Assembly (NCBI GenBank): GCA_023231005.1
Contig: JALNWG010000030.1
Span: 1-26,477 of the forward strand
Reading direction: 5' to 3'
Source: Bacteroidales bacterium
GTDB taxonomy: Bacteria > Bacteroidota > Bacteroidia > Bacteroidales > FEN-979
DNA length: 26,477 bases
A program made the position numbers and the translations under genes. Shown piece by piece: positions 16,493-25,318 of the stretch. The notes beneath the pieces were generated by a model. That model was not told where the DNA came from. It saw nothing but the letters and a program-made list of their open reading frames with translations, and searched no databases. The first letter of the stretch is position 1, and the number at the start of each line of letters is the position of its first letter.

Positions 16493-17863
16493 ATGATCCA
16501 TAGATATTATAAAATTCCATTCCTGTTTATCATTCTTCTGGCTTTTATGGCTTCCGGCTGTAAAGTAGGTCCGAATTACAAAAGACCAGCCATTAAATCG
16601 GATAGCTTATTCCGTTTTGCACAGTCGGGCGATACAAATTGTCTCGCAAACGTTGAATGGATAAAGTTGTTCAAGGACTCCGTTCTCCAACAATTGGTAA
16701 CTAAGGGTTTAAAGAACAATTATAATATCCGGATTGCCTTTTCCAGAATAGAGCAGGCAAGAGCTGCCTTTAAAGTGGAACGCGGCAAGCAATGGCCCGC
16801 CTTGCAGGTTGAAGGAAATGCCGGCTGGAACAAACAACCGGTTTATGGGAATTCGTTGGAATACAATACGTATAATGCAACTGCCGGTTTAAGTTGGGAA
16901 ATTGACCTTTGGGGAAAACTTCGCCGGTCGAAAGAAGCAGCCCGAGCTAATCTCTTTGCCCAGGAATCGTACCAGCAATCTGTCCGGATCACGCTGATCA
17001 ATGAAATTGTTTCAATCTATTTTGATCTCCTTGAATATGACAACGAGCTACTTATCACGTATAACAACATCCAAATCCGGCAAACATCACTTGACCTGGT
17101 AAAAGCCAAACTCATTGCCGGAACAGCCTCCGGATTGTTAGTTGCACAAGCAGAAGCAGAATTGGCGTTGGCCAAAGTGGAAGTTCCAAAATTGCAAATG
17201 GAGATCGGACAAAAAGAAGATTACCTATGTACCTTGTTGGGTGAAACACCCCACAATATTCCAAGAGGTCGTCTTATGCTTGACCAAATCAACACTCCAA
17301 ACATCATTACACCGGGAATTCCATCCCAACTTATTCTTCGTCGACCTGACATTATGATGGCAGAGCAATCGTTGATTGCTGCCAATGCCAATATCGGTGT
17401 TGCACGGGCAATGATGCTCCCTACTCTCAATATTTCAGGAGGAATCGGATCTGCCTTTAACCCAAGCAGCATGGTTGCTTCTGCCCTCGGTAGTTTGGTC
17501 GCCCCTGTATTTGGAGGAGGACAGTTACGCGCTGGAGTAAAAAAAGCTCAGGCATACCAGGAAGAAATTCTTTACACCTATCTGCAAACCATCAATACTT
17601 CATTGAAAGAAGTTTCCGATGCCATTCTTTCTGTAAAAAAACTCCATGAAATTGTAACGAGCCAGGTTGTAACCCTCAATGCTGCCCAAACTGCATTCGA
17701 TCTCTCAAATCAATTATTTAATGCAGGCTATGCCAGTTACCTCGATGTAATCAATGCACAGGAAATGCTCTTTACCGCCCAGATCAATCTATCTATGGCA
17801 CAAAGTGATGAACTCACCGCTCTGGTTACATTATACAGCGCTCTGGGTGGTGGCTGGAGATAA
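16493..17863 (+). CDS. TolC-family outer-membrane efflux lipoprotein (OprM/NodT type)
   Basis: Outer-membrane exit duct of the tripartite RND system. 456 residues, the typical OprM length. The signal ends in the lipobox MASGC (Cys23), followed by KVGPNYKRP, the hallmark start of this lipoprotein subfamily. Two OEP repeats are visible: the first around LRRSKEAARANLFAQESYQQSVRITL ... EIVSIYFDLL, the second around LILRRPDIMMAEQSLIAANANIGVARAMMLPTLNISG. The end carries SYLDVINAQEMLFTAQINLSMAQSDELTALVTLYSALGGGW. It lies 38 bases after the pump gene and 18 bases before the porin gene, so all probably share one transcript. Confidence 0.95.
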   Translation: MIHRYYKIPFLFIILLAFMASGCKVGPNYKRPAIKSDSLFRFAQSGDTNCLANVEWIKLFKDSVLQQLVTKGLKNNYNIRIAFSRIEQARAAFKVERGKQWPALQVEGNAGWNKQPVYGNSLEYNTYNATAGLSWEIDLWGKLRRSKEAARANLFAQESYQQSVRITLINEIVSIYFDLLEYDNELLITYNNIQIRQTSLDLVKAKLIAGTASGLLVAQAEAELALAKVEVPKLQMEIGQKEDYLCTLLGETPHNIPRGRLMLDQINTPNIITPGIPSQLILRRPDIMMAEQSLIAANANIGVARAMMLPTLNISGGIGSAFNPSSMVASALGSLVAPVFGGGQLRAGVKKAQAYQEEILYTYLQTINTSLKEVSDAILSVKKLHEIVTSQVVTLNAAQTAFDLSNQLFNAGYASYLDVINAQEMLFTAQINLSMAQSDELTALVTLYSALGGGWR

Positions 17864-17881
17864 TAATACAAATAATTGACT

Positions 17882-19018
17882 ATGAAGACCCGCTGTTTTT
17901 TCTCGCTCCTCTTATGTATCTTCTGCATCCCCATGTTTGGTCAGACAAAAGCCGACTCGCTCACTGATCAATTTAAAGACCAAATTCTGAACCGACTTAA
18001 AAATTTCAGTTTCGGATTTTATATTGATAGTTATTACAACTGGACTCTTGGCAACAAATCCGATACAAGCAACATCATCCCGTTTTCAAGCAATTGCCCC
18101 GTACAGGATCAGATCCGGATGAACCATGCGGCCATTGAGATCAATTATAATGCCGATAAAGTGAGGGGAAAATTGGCAATACAATATGGAGATGCTCCAA
18201 ACCTGCTTGCATCTCCCGATGCTCAGTTTATTAAAAATCTGAGGCAGGCAAATTTCGGATTCCGGATTGTAAAAAATTTCTGGATAGATTTTGGATACAT
18301 GCTCAACCCGGTTGGTTATGAATCTTCCTGGGCTGTGCTTAACCAGCTTAGCACCGTGACCACAGGAGGTTTCTTCGAACCCGGAAGTTTATTGGGTATC
18401 AAATTTTCTTTTAAATTTTCCGAAAAATTCAACGGAGGATGTATGTTCGGGAACCCTTATTCTTTGGCCTATGGTAAAAATACACACATTTCCGGAATCG
18501 TATTTCTTAATTACAAACCATTCAATATTTTATCTTTTTCTTATAACAATTTTTTTGGAAACCAAGCGCTTATCGATGCTGATATCAACAATAACATTTC
18601 GTATAATAACCTGATTGCAACTTTTAATCCAGTTAAAGGGCTAACCTTTGTCGGAGAAATCGATTTTGCAGGACAAACCAACTCGGGATTGCCTCCTGAC
18701 ACCAATAAAACGGCCACAATGTTTTCTGGATTTCTTCAAGCTAGTTATGCCTTTAATGATTATCTGTCAATCACTTCCCAATATGAATTTTTCAATGACC
18801 CCGATGGATTTCTTTCAGGACTTTTTCTATTCGATGGCGGTCTTCATGGGTTGAAAATGAATGGATTTACTATCGGAGCAGAATATAAACCAGTGAAATT
18901 CGGATATGTCCGTTTTGAATATCGCTATCTCCACTCAAATAAAGGAAACAATGTTTTTTCCGGAAATAGCAGCGATCTGTTTCAGGCATTAACCCTGACC
19001 ACAGGAATGCGGTTTTAA
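17882..19018 (+). CDS. Putative outer-membrane beta-barrel porin, OmpL/BBP2-like
   Basis: 378 residues from the ATG at 17882; a TTG six bases earlier is less likely. The signal peptide is MKTRCFFSLLLCIFCIPMFG, cleaved before QTKADS. The mature protein is a run of amphipathic strands ending in aromatic residues (SFGFYIDSYYNW, RVRFEYRY-like end strands, terminal Phe in TTGMRF), as in beta-barrels. FWIDFGYMLNPVGYES and FNPVKGLTFVGEIDF match the outer-membrane family often called putative beta-barrel porin 2. It lies between the RND channel gene and a TPR gene with gaps of 18 and 10 bases, so it may be co-transcribed with the efflux system. Its transported solute is unknown. Confidence 0.8.
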   Translation: MKTRCFFSLLLCIFCIPMFGQTKADSLTDQFKDQILNRLKNFSFGFYIDSYYNWTLGNKSDTSNIIPFSSNCPVQDQIRMNHAAIEINYNADKVRGKLAIQYGDAPNLLASPDAQFIKNLRQANFGFRIVKNFWIDFGYMLNPVGYESSWAVLNQLSTVTTGGFFEPGSLLGIKFSFKFSEKFNGGCMFGNPYSLAYGKNTHISGIVFLNYKPFNILSFSYNNFFGNQALIDADINNNISYNNLIATFNPVKGLTFVGEIDFAGQTNSGLPPDTNKTATMFSGFLQASYAFNDYLSITSQYEFFNDPDGFLSGLFLFDGGLHGLKMNGFTIGAEYKPVKFGYVRFEYRYLHSNKGNNVFSGNSSDLFQALTLTTGMRF

Positions 19019-19028
19019 TCTTTTTTAT

Positions 19029-21149
19029 ATGACACGAAAAGAATTAGACCACCCTTTCGAAACACTGTATCAAGATATTCGACTCGGAAATCTGAAAGAA
19101 GCTTTGGACGAATTATCACGATTGATCAGGATAACCAATAAACCAGATTATTTCTATCCTCTTGAAACCCTTTCAGACAACTATAAGACCTTACTCCAGT
19201 ACGCATTCGAGGGCTATCACGACCCGGAGCAAAAGAATATCTTAAACGGTCTTTATATCTCTATTTTGGCCATTGCAGATGAAATAAACCTTTGGCAACG
19301 GGAGAACAATCTTCTTTTTACTAAAACTGAGAAACTTTCTTTGAACAATGATTTATATGAATCTTCATTGAGCAAAATCAACCAATTGTTCAAACAAATC
19401 TGGTTAACAGGAAAGGTCTCTGCTGATTTTATGCAACTGATCCAAAAAATTATTCCCTCTACAACCATGGCCTGGCACGATAAATGTCTCGTTGTAAGCG
19501 GAATTACGATGAGCTTATTACACCATTTTGACATCCAGAAATTTCAGTTGCTCATTGATTTCATCGAACTGCATGAAAGCCAGGTTTATCAGCGCGCCCT
19601 TACCGGCCTTTGCCTCGGGTTACTGGTTTACGATCAACGTCTCCGGTTTTATCCCGATTTTTTGCTACGGTTAAAAAGCATGGCTTTGGATGAAAATCTG
19701 GCCCCGGAAATGGAATTGGTAATTCTTCAGCTTCTAACAGCACAGGAAACCGATAGAATCACTCAGGAATTCGAAGAAGAAGTACTCCCTGAGATGAAAA
19801 AAATGATGCCAAAAATTGAGGATAAACTTCAATTGGGTGATTTATCACAAGATGAAGACCTGGAAGGTAAAAATCCAGGATGGAAAGATATGATCGAAGA
19901 GGTGCCGGGGTTATTCGAAAAAATAGAAAAATTTTCAAAAATGCAGATGGAAGGCCAGGATGTTTTTATGAGTACCTTCAAGCTGTTGAAACGGTTCGAT
20001 TTTTTCAATAACATGGCCAATTGGTTTGTTCCCTTCTATCGCGATCATCCGGAAATCCGTGATTCATTCTCCCCCGTTGAAGAAATCAACGACCGTTTGC
20101 TTGAAAGTTTGGAAAAGGCTTTTTATATCTGCAATTCTGATAAATATTCATTTGCAATTAATTTCCAGGCTATCCCGGCTCAGCAACGGACCATGATCGT
20201 AACCAATTTTGAAGCTGAATTTGCTCAGATGAAGGAGATGGCTTCTGAAGAACAACTTCTGGACCAATCGCTTGCATCCAATGCCATCTACATTCAATAC
20301 ATTCAGGATCTATACCGGTTTTTTAAATTGTTTCCGGCACGGAATGAATTCAATGATGTATTCAAGTACCAAATCCGTTTACCGGATCTGAATTTTTATA
20401 AATCGATTTTTGAGCGAAATGGTTTTACCGAACGCATCGCCTCCTTTTTTTTCGACAAAGACCATCATGAAGAGGCAATCGTCATGTATCGGTATCTTCT
20501 TCAGAAAATAAAACCCAACGGCGAATATTTTGAAAAGATCGGATATTGCTTTCAAAAAACAGGTGCCTTTCAGGAAGCCATTGAATACTATAAAAAAGCA
20601 GAATTATTTGACACCAACCAACTTTGGATACTGAAAAAACTGGGATGGTGCAATTTGAAACTCAAAGATTACCATCAGGCGCTTGGTTATTTTAAAGATG
20701 CGGCAGCACTTGTACCCGACGATACAACCATTCAGCAACAGGTTGCTCAATGTTACCTCCATCTCAACGACTACAAACAAGCTTCTGTCGTTTATAACAA
20801 ACTGCGTTTCTTCACCCCCGACAATCTGAAAATCATTCGCCCCCTGGCCTGGTGTTTATTCGTGTTGGGAAATCTGGAACAAGCCGATGAACTCTATCAT
20901 AAGGTACTTGAAGAATCACCAAGAAAATCAGCATACGATCTCATGAACGCGGCTCACATTAAACTTTGTTTGAGGCAAAAAAAAGAGGCTCTTGATTTAT
21001 ACAAACAGGCATTTTCTCTCAAATCGCCAGGGAAAGAGGCACTACTCAATGCTTACCGGGAAGATATCCAGGTTCTTATCAATAACGGCATTCCCGAAAT
21101 TGAAATACCGCTGATCAGAGATTACTTACTATTTCAATCAGAACCTTAA
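19029..21149 (+). CDS. Cytoplasmic tetratricopeptide-repeat protein
   Basis: 706 residues without a signal peptide or membrane segment. Roughly the first 450 residues are helical and unrecognised, with an acidic, Met-rich stretch at about 245-325 (EEEVLPEMKKMMPKIEDK). From about residue 470 at least five TPR units follow, for example HEEAIVMYRYLLQKIKPN, GAFQEAIEYYKKAELFD, KDYHQALGYFKDAAALVPDD, NDYKQASVVYNKLRFFTPDN and GNLEQADELYHKVLEESP. TPR arrays act as protein-binding scaffolds. It starts 10 bases after the porin gene, which suggests co-transcription; its partner is not evident. Confidence 0.8.
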   Translation: MTRKELDHPFETLYQDIRLGNLKEALDELSRLIRITNKPDYFYPLETLSDNYKTLLQYAFEGYHDPEQKNILNGLYISILAIADEINLWQRENNLLFTKTEKLSLNNDLYESSLSKINQLFKQIWLTGKVSADFMQLIQKIIPSTTMAWHDKCLVVSGITMSLLHHFDIQKFQLLIDFIELHESQVYQRALTGLCLGLLVYDQRLRFYPDFLLRLKSMALDENLAPEMELVILQLLTAQETDRITQEFEEEVLPEMKKMMPKIEDKLQLGDLSQDEDLEGKNPGWKDMIEEVPGLFEKIEKFSKMQMEGQDVFMSTFKLLKRFDFFNNMANWFVPFYRDHPEIRDSFSPVEEINDRLLESLEKAFYICNSDKYSFAINFQAIPAQQRTMIVTNFEAEFAQMKEMASEEQLLDQSLASNAIYIQYIQDLYRFFKLFPARNEFNDVFKYQIRLPDLNFYKSIFERNGFTERIASFFFDKDHHEEAIVMYRYLLQKIKPNGEYFEKIGYCFQKTGAFQEAIEYYKKAELFDTNQLWILKKLGWCNLKLKDYHQALGYFKDAAALVPDDTTIQQQVAQCYLHLNDYKQASVVYNKLRFFTPDNLKIIRPLAWCLFVLGNLEQADELYHKVLEESPRKSAYDLMNAAHIKLCLRQKKEALDLYKQAFSLKSPGKEALLNAYREDIQVLINNGIPEIEIPLIRDYLLFQSEP

Positions 21150-21205
21150 CCCCATATAGTTATCACGATGCAGAAATTACAAATGGCCTATTTAAATAAT
21201 AAACC

Positions 21206-22819
21206 ATGATGGGATTTAAAAAATGGCAACGGGCCGAATTATTGATTTTTACGCTGGTTGTCATTGCCAACTTATTGCCATTCATTTCAACTAAATTTTT
21301 TCCGAGTCTCGACGGTGCCTCACACCTGAGTAATTCTAATATCATCAACCAATTGGTTGTATATCACAACGCCTTGTTCAAACAATTTTTCATGCTAAAC
21401 CCGGAACCAGTACCAAACTGGACCACTTACGTGTTTCTCTCCTTGTTTAATCTTATACTTCCTGCATTCTTAGCTGAAAAAATTCTTCTGATCATTTTAA
21501 TTGGGGGGATGCCTTTTGCCTTTCGGAGCCTGATGATCACGATTTCACCAAATAATCGTTTCTATAGCTATCTAATCTTCCCGTTTACCCACTCCATGTT
21601 TTTATTTTTTGGATTTTACAACTTCTGTATCTCCATTCTTTTTTTTCTGATCACGCTGAATTACTGGATAAAAAACGAAAAAAAGCCCTGGCACTTAAAA
21701 AAGACAATTCTTCTTACCTTACTCATTGTCATCACCTATTTTTCTCATATTGTAGTCTTCGGAGCCTTACTGATATCGATTGCATTACGAATCCTTACAA
21801 ACACCAGTGCAGGGTTACTGTGTAAAACAGAAGATAAAAAAACCATTTTCAGGAATTTTCTGAATCACACCCTTACCATTACCCTTGCTGCACTAATTCC
21901 TTTGATTCTCTTTTTTTATTTTTTCTACTCCCGACCGGGAACCCGGCAAATTACCTTTATTGCCCGGGAAGAACTGATCAAATTCATAGTCACAGTGCGC
22001 CCATTGATTTCCTTTAACCCAATTCTTGAAGGAAAAATCACGACCCTCATTTTTTATCTTTTAGTCACTCTTCTTGGAATTGGGGTGTTGGCCTTCCTGA
22101 TCTTTTCGATCGTAAAACTTTTCCGTAAGAACAATAATCTTCCTTTCTTACCTTCCTTGTCCTGGTGGTGGTTAGCCGTTTCATCCGGCGTATTTTTATT
22201 TTTATATTTTTCATTACCCGATGCCTACGGCACAGCCAGCTATACAAACCTTCGTTTTGGATTTGTCTTTTTCCTTATTTTTATCCTTTGGATCTCCACT
22301 TTCCGTCTTCCATCATGGATCGGAATACTGGCTGCAATGATCGGGTTATATGTCAACATCCTGCTTATCCGTTATGACGCACCGGTAATCCGTGACATGA
22401 GCAAAATTGCCGCCTCCTGCAACAAAGCCTCCGAAAAAATTGCCTCAAACAGCCTCGTCCTTCCCATTTATTGCATGGATAACTGGTTCACTGGCCATTT
22501 CGTAGATTACCTTTCCATTGATAAACCGATTTTAATGGTTTACAATTACGAATGTGTCACCGGATATTTTCCCGTTATCTGGAATAAAGAGAAGAAGCCG
22601 AATTATTACATGGGGAACCCTGCTGATCCTAAGGCTTATATCAATTTTGAAGAGACTAAAGGACATTCCACACTCCCACTCGACTACGTTTTTATTGTCG
22701 GAAATTATGATCCCAACAAGGATTGGTTCTTTTCAACGCTTCACCATATACTAACCGAAGATTTTTCTTGTATCTATACTTCCGAGTATTGTCAGTTATA
22801 CCAAAATAAAAAGCATTAA
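21206..22819 (+). CDS. Polytopic membrane protein, GT-C glycosyltransferase-like (tentative)
   Basis: 537 residues with about 11-12 hydrophobic segments between residues 11 and 390, including pairs at 117-150 and 165-195, then a hydrophilic C-terminal domain of about 145 residues. The first loop after TM1 carries FFPSLDGASHL, with Asp36 and His40. An acidic residue in this loop, many helices and a soluble C-terminal domain are the general layout of GT-C glycosyltransferases that use lipid-linked sugars, but no family-specific motif is visible. The start has two adjacent ATGs (21206 and 21209). It is 56 bases after the TPR gene and 11 bases before lpxD, which fits an envelope-polysaccharide or lipid A modifying role. 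That role is inference. Confidence 0.55.
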   Translation: MMGFKKWQRAELLIFTLVVIANLLPFISTKFFPSLDGASHLSNSNIINQLVVYHNALFKQFFMLNPEPVPNWTTYVFLSLFNLILPAFLAEKILLIILIGGMPFAFRSLMITISPNNRFYSYLIFPFTHSMFLFFGFYNFCISILFFLITLNYWIKNEKKPWHLKKTILLTLLIVITYFSHIVVFGALLISIALRILTNTSAGLLCKTEDKKTIFRNFLNHTLTITLAALIPLILFFYFFYSRPGTRQITFIAREELIKFIVTVRPLISFNPILEGKITTLIFYLLVTLLGIGVLAFLIFSIVKLFRKNNNLPFLPSLSWWWLAVSSGVFLFLYFSLPDAYGTASYTNLRFGFVFFLIFILWISTFRLPSWIGILAAMIGLYVNILLIRYDAPVIRDMSKIAASCNKASEKIASNSLVLPIYCMDNWFTGHFVDYLSIDKPILMVYNYECVTGYFPVIWNKEKKPNYYMGNPADPKAYINFEETKGHSTLPLDYVFIVGNYDPNKDWFFSTLHHILTEDFSCIYTSEYCQLYQNKKH

Positions 22820-22830
22820 CAACACTTCTC

Positions 22831-23871
22831 ATGATGCAGACAATGAAATTCACCGCCAAACAAATTGCCGAACTCCTTGATGGAACCATTGAAGGTGATC
22901 CTGAAGTAACCATTTCAAAACTTGCTAAGATCGAAGAAGGAGAGCCCGGGTCACTGTCGTTTCTTGCCAATCCTTTGTATACACAATATATTTACACTAC
23001 AAAAGCATCGATTGTGATCGTCAACAAGACTTTTGTTCCGGATCATCCGGTAAGTACGACCATGGTTAGGGTTGAGAGTGCAGATGTTTCCTTTGCTAAA
23101 TTACTTGAGGTTTACAATCAAATCAAAAACAATAAAACAGGAATTTCCACCCATAGCATCATCGCCGGATCGGCAAAAATCGGATTGGATGTTTATGTGG
23201 GAGAGTTTTCATCGATCGGCGAAAATGTCGTTCTGGGAAACAATGTTAAAATTCATCCGCAATGCTTTATCGGAGACAATACCATAATTGGGGATAATAC
23301 TATTTTATTTCCGGGAGTAAAAATATATTCAGATACCGTCATCGGGAAAAATTGCATGTTCCATGCCGGGGTAGTCATTGGCAGTGATGGATTTCGTTTT
23401 AACCAGCAGGATGGGAAAAACATCAAAGTTCCTCAGATCGGGAATGTAGTTGTAGAAGATGATGTGGAGATGGGGGCCAATTGTACAATCGACAGGGCCA
23501 CTTTCGGTTCGACCATTATTCATCAAGGTGTTAAGTTCGACAACCTGATTCATGTTGCACATAATGTTGAAATAGGTGAAAATACCGTTATTGCTGCCGG
23601 AACTGGGGTTGCCGGGTCAACAAAAATCGGAAAAAATTGCATGATCAGCGGTCACGTTTCTTTTACCGGCCACATTACCATTGCCGATGGAACGATTTTA
23701 GGCGGGCAAACTGGCGTTTCCAAAAGCCTTACCAAACCTGGTGCCGCATACTTAGGAGCCCCTGCACTGGAAGTATCCCGATTCAGGAAATCCTATATCT
23801 ATTTTCGCAACTTCCCCGAGTTGGTAGGACGAATAGAAAAACTGGAGAAACTCGAAAAAGAGCGGAAATAA
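22831..23871 (+). CDS. lpxD: UDP-3-O-acylglucosamine N-acyltransferase
   Basis: Third step of lipid A synthesis: transfers a 3-hydroxyacyl chain from acyl carrier protein to the amine of UDP-3-O-acyl-glucosamine, in the cytoplasm. 346 residues; E. coli LpxD has 341. The N-terminal uridine-binding domain (FTAKQIAELLDGTIEGDPEV, LSFLANPLY) is followed by a left-handed beta-helix of hexapeptide repeats (IGENVVLGNNVKIHPQ and onward to about residue 300), then a C-terminal helix ending in basic and acidic residues. The catalytic histidine is His244 in NLIHVAHNVEIG, matching His239 of E. coli. The real start may be the ATG at 22843 (MKFTAKQIAEL), which fits family alignments better. lpxC, fabZ and lpxA, frequent neighbours, are not next to it. 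Confidence 0.95.
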   Translation: MMQTMKFTAKQIAELLDGTIEGDPEVTISKLAKIEEGEPGSLSFLANPLYTQYIYTTKASIVIVNKTFVPDHPVSTTMVRVESADVSFAKLLEVYNQIKNNKTGISTHSIIAGSAKIGLDVYVGEFSSIGENVVLGNNVKIHPQCFIGDNTIIGDNTILFPGVKIYSDTVIGKNCMFHAGVVIGSDGFRFNQQDGKNIKVPQIGNVVVEDDVEMGANCTIDRATFGSTIIHQGVKFDNLIHVAHNVEIGENTVIAAGTGVAGSTKIGKNCMISGHVSFTGHITIADGTILGGQTGVSKSLTKPGAAYLGAPALEVSRFRKSYIYFRNFPELVGRIEKLEKLEKERK

Positions 23872-23873
23872 AT

Positions 23874-24341
23874 CTATTGCACTTTCGTAGCAGTAAAAGT
23901 TCCCACCACACTATCGGTGGCCGTACCGGATTCATTGAGAAATGAGGTATTGAACCGTCCCGTTAGCTTCATGGCAGTAACATCAAATGTCCCTTTTAAG
24001 TAATCATAATAAGAGTATCCTCCATAAGGCCGGAACACAAAGGATTTATTGTAAACGTTGGCAACGGTGGTTGATGAACTCACATCGTAAATTTGAATCT
24101 GTTCCACAGAATCGGGATTGATAACCTTATATTTATAGGTGGAGACCCATAGCGCACCGTTAAAATTAATAATGCCCAGTTGGATGGCTTGATTCTGGGA
24201 AGTGGTTCCTTTCCAGGTTCCCAGAAGTTGAGGATAATCGGGATCCGAAACCGTTGAATCGGATGATTTATTACAGGAATTTAAAAGCAGAAAAACGAAT
24301 CCTGCCAACAAAAAAAACTTAAAAAATGTATTTCTTTTCAT
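23874..24341 (-). CDS. Small lipoprotein, unknown function
   Basis: 155 residues. The signal peptide ends in a lipobox (LLLNSC, Cys23), followed by a Ser/Asp-rich linker (NKSSDSTVSDPDY). The remainder is beta-rich: LLGTWKGTTSQNQ, NGALWVSTYKYKVI, LKGTFDVTAMKLTGRF and TDSVVGTFTATKV alternate polar and hydrophobic residues. The GTWKG start and paired strands recall small lipocalin-like lipoproteins of Bacteroidota, but I cannot assign a family. It is tail-to-tail with lpxD with two bases between the stops, and a 128-base AT-rich gap separates it from the peptidase gene upstream on its strand. Confidence 0.75.
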   Translation of the reverse strand: MKRNTFFKFFLLAGFVFLLLNSCNKSSDSTVSDPDYPQLLGTWKGTTSQNQAIQLGIINFNGALWVSTYKYKVINPDSVEQIQIYDVSSSTTVANVYNKSFVFRPYGGYSYYDYLKGTFDVTAMKLTGRFNTSFLNESGTATDSVVGTFTATKVQ

Positions 24342-24469
24342 TTCATGTAATTATTTAAACGTTGATATTTCTCCAACCGGATCATTTAAAATGCCTTACG
24401 AATTATAATCACCAGAGAAGGAATGGACCGCAACATTCACGAAAGTATGACAAGGATGAGTTGTATAAA
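24342..24469. other. Intergenic gap of 128 bases, nothing definite
   Basis: AT-rich spacer between two minus-strand genes. On the minus strand there is CATACTTTCG, one base off the TAnnTTTG box, which might serve the small lipoprotein gene. No hairpin terminator or RNA gene is apparent. Confidence 0.5.
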
Positions 24470-25303
24470 TTATTGGAGGACAACCTTTGTGGCTACAGAA
24501 TGATCATCCGAAATAACCCTCAGGATATATAATCCCTTGGGAAATGCCGACAAATCAATTTTGCCGGATGCAGGAAAAGGTCCGTTAAAACAATTAATTC
24601 CGTTGATATTCGAAATTTCTATCATTGTTCCCGGTGAAGCTGGTATTGCTTTGAATGAAATTATTCCGGTAGTCGGATTTGGATAGATAAATTGCTGGCT
24701 GGTAAAATAAAGATCGGGTAACCCGGCACCGCCCAATAGCACATTTGTTGATGTCCACGTATGATCAGCATTGCTTAAAACCCAATCATAATCAGCAATT
24801 TTTTTCCCTTCCCCTACCCCGGGATTCATATAATAGAGCTTGTTGTTTTCAAGTCCATATCCAACGATGAAGTGACCTGATTTATCATTCCATTGCCACA
24901 GAATGATAAAAGGACGATTATTCTTTAATTCATTGGCAATTGTAGTGGTGTCTAAAGGGCCAGATCCTGTATTTGATATTTCTCCAAAATGTTCAAGGAT
25001 CTTTTGAATACTGCCATCATCACCCCAATTGTAATTTGGCTTATTACAGTCATTTGGTTCGTTGCAGCATGGGATATTACCGAAATAACCTTGTTCATGT
25101 GAATAATTTAACCTGGCAAAGTCCGCGATGGTACATTGGGATGTCGGTTTGTTATAGTAATTCAAGATACATGCACTGCAGGCCGCCCAGCACCATTGGG
25201 ATTTTCTTTGGGATACTGTGTCTACTCCCAGAACCTGAGCATTCGCAGTTGTAAAGAAACTAATGAAAAGTAAACCCAGAAATATTTTTATGTTTGTTCT
25301 CAT
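24470..25303 (-). CDS. Papain-like cysteine peptidase (WCWA motif, AvrRpt2-like) with T9SS sorting domain
   Basis: 277 residues. The signal peptide is MRTNIKIFLGLLFISFFTTANA. The catalytic domain begins almost at once: QWCWAACSACI gives nucleophile Cys38 in the WCWA motif of AvrRpt2-type (C70) and related papain-like peptidases. GHFIVGYG gives His144, and YYMNPGVG gives Asn160 as the likely third residue. Several extra cysteines (Cys42, 45, 57, 79, 80, 86) suggest disulfides in an exported protein. Residues 207-277 are a type A T9SS sorting domain (YPNPTTGIISF ... GLYILRVISDD). There is no visible prodomain between signal peptide and catalytic core. It lies 15 bases downstream of another secreted-protein gene and is probably co-transcribed with it. 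Substrate unknown. Confidence 0.85.
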   Translation of the reverse strand: MRTNIKIFLGLLFISFFTTANAQVLGVDTVSQRKSQWCWAACSACILNYYNKPTSQCTIADFARLNYSHEQGYFGNIPCCNEPNDCNKPNYNWGDDGSIQKILEHFGEISNTGSGPLDTTTIANELKNNRPFIILWQWNDKSGHFIVGYGLENNKLYYMNPGVGEGKKIADYDWVLSNADHTWTSTNVLLGGAGLPDLYFTSQQFIYPNPTTGIISFKAIPASPGTMIEISNINGINCFNGPFPASGKIDLSAFPKGLYILRVISDDHSVATKVVLQ

Positions 25304-25318
25304 GGCTGATAGTTATTG

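Noticed and set aside
17876..17878. TTG as start of the porin gene
   Set aside because: An ATG two codons later gives a cleaner signal peptide.
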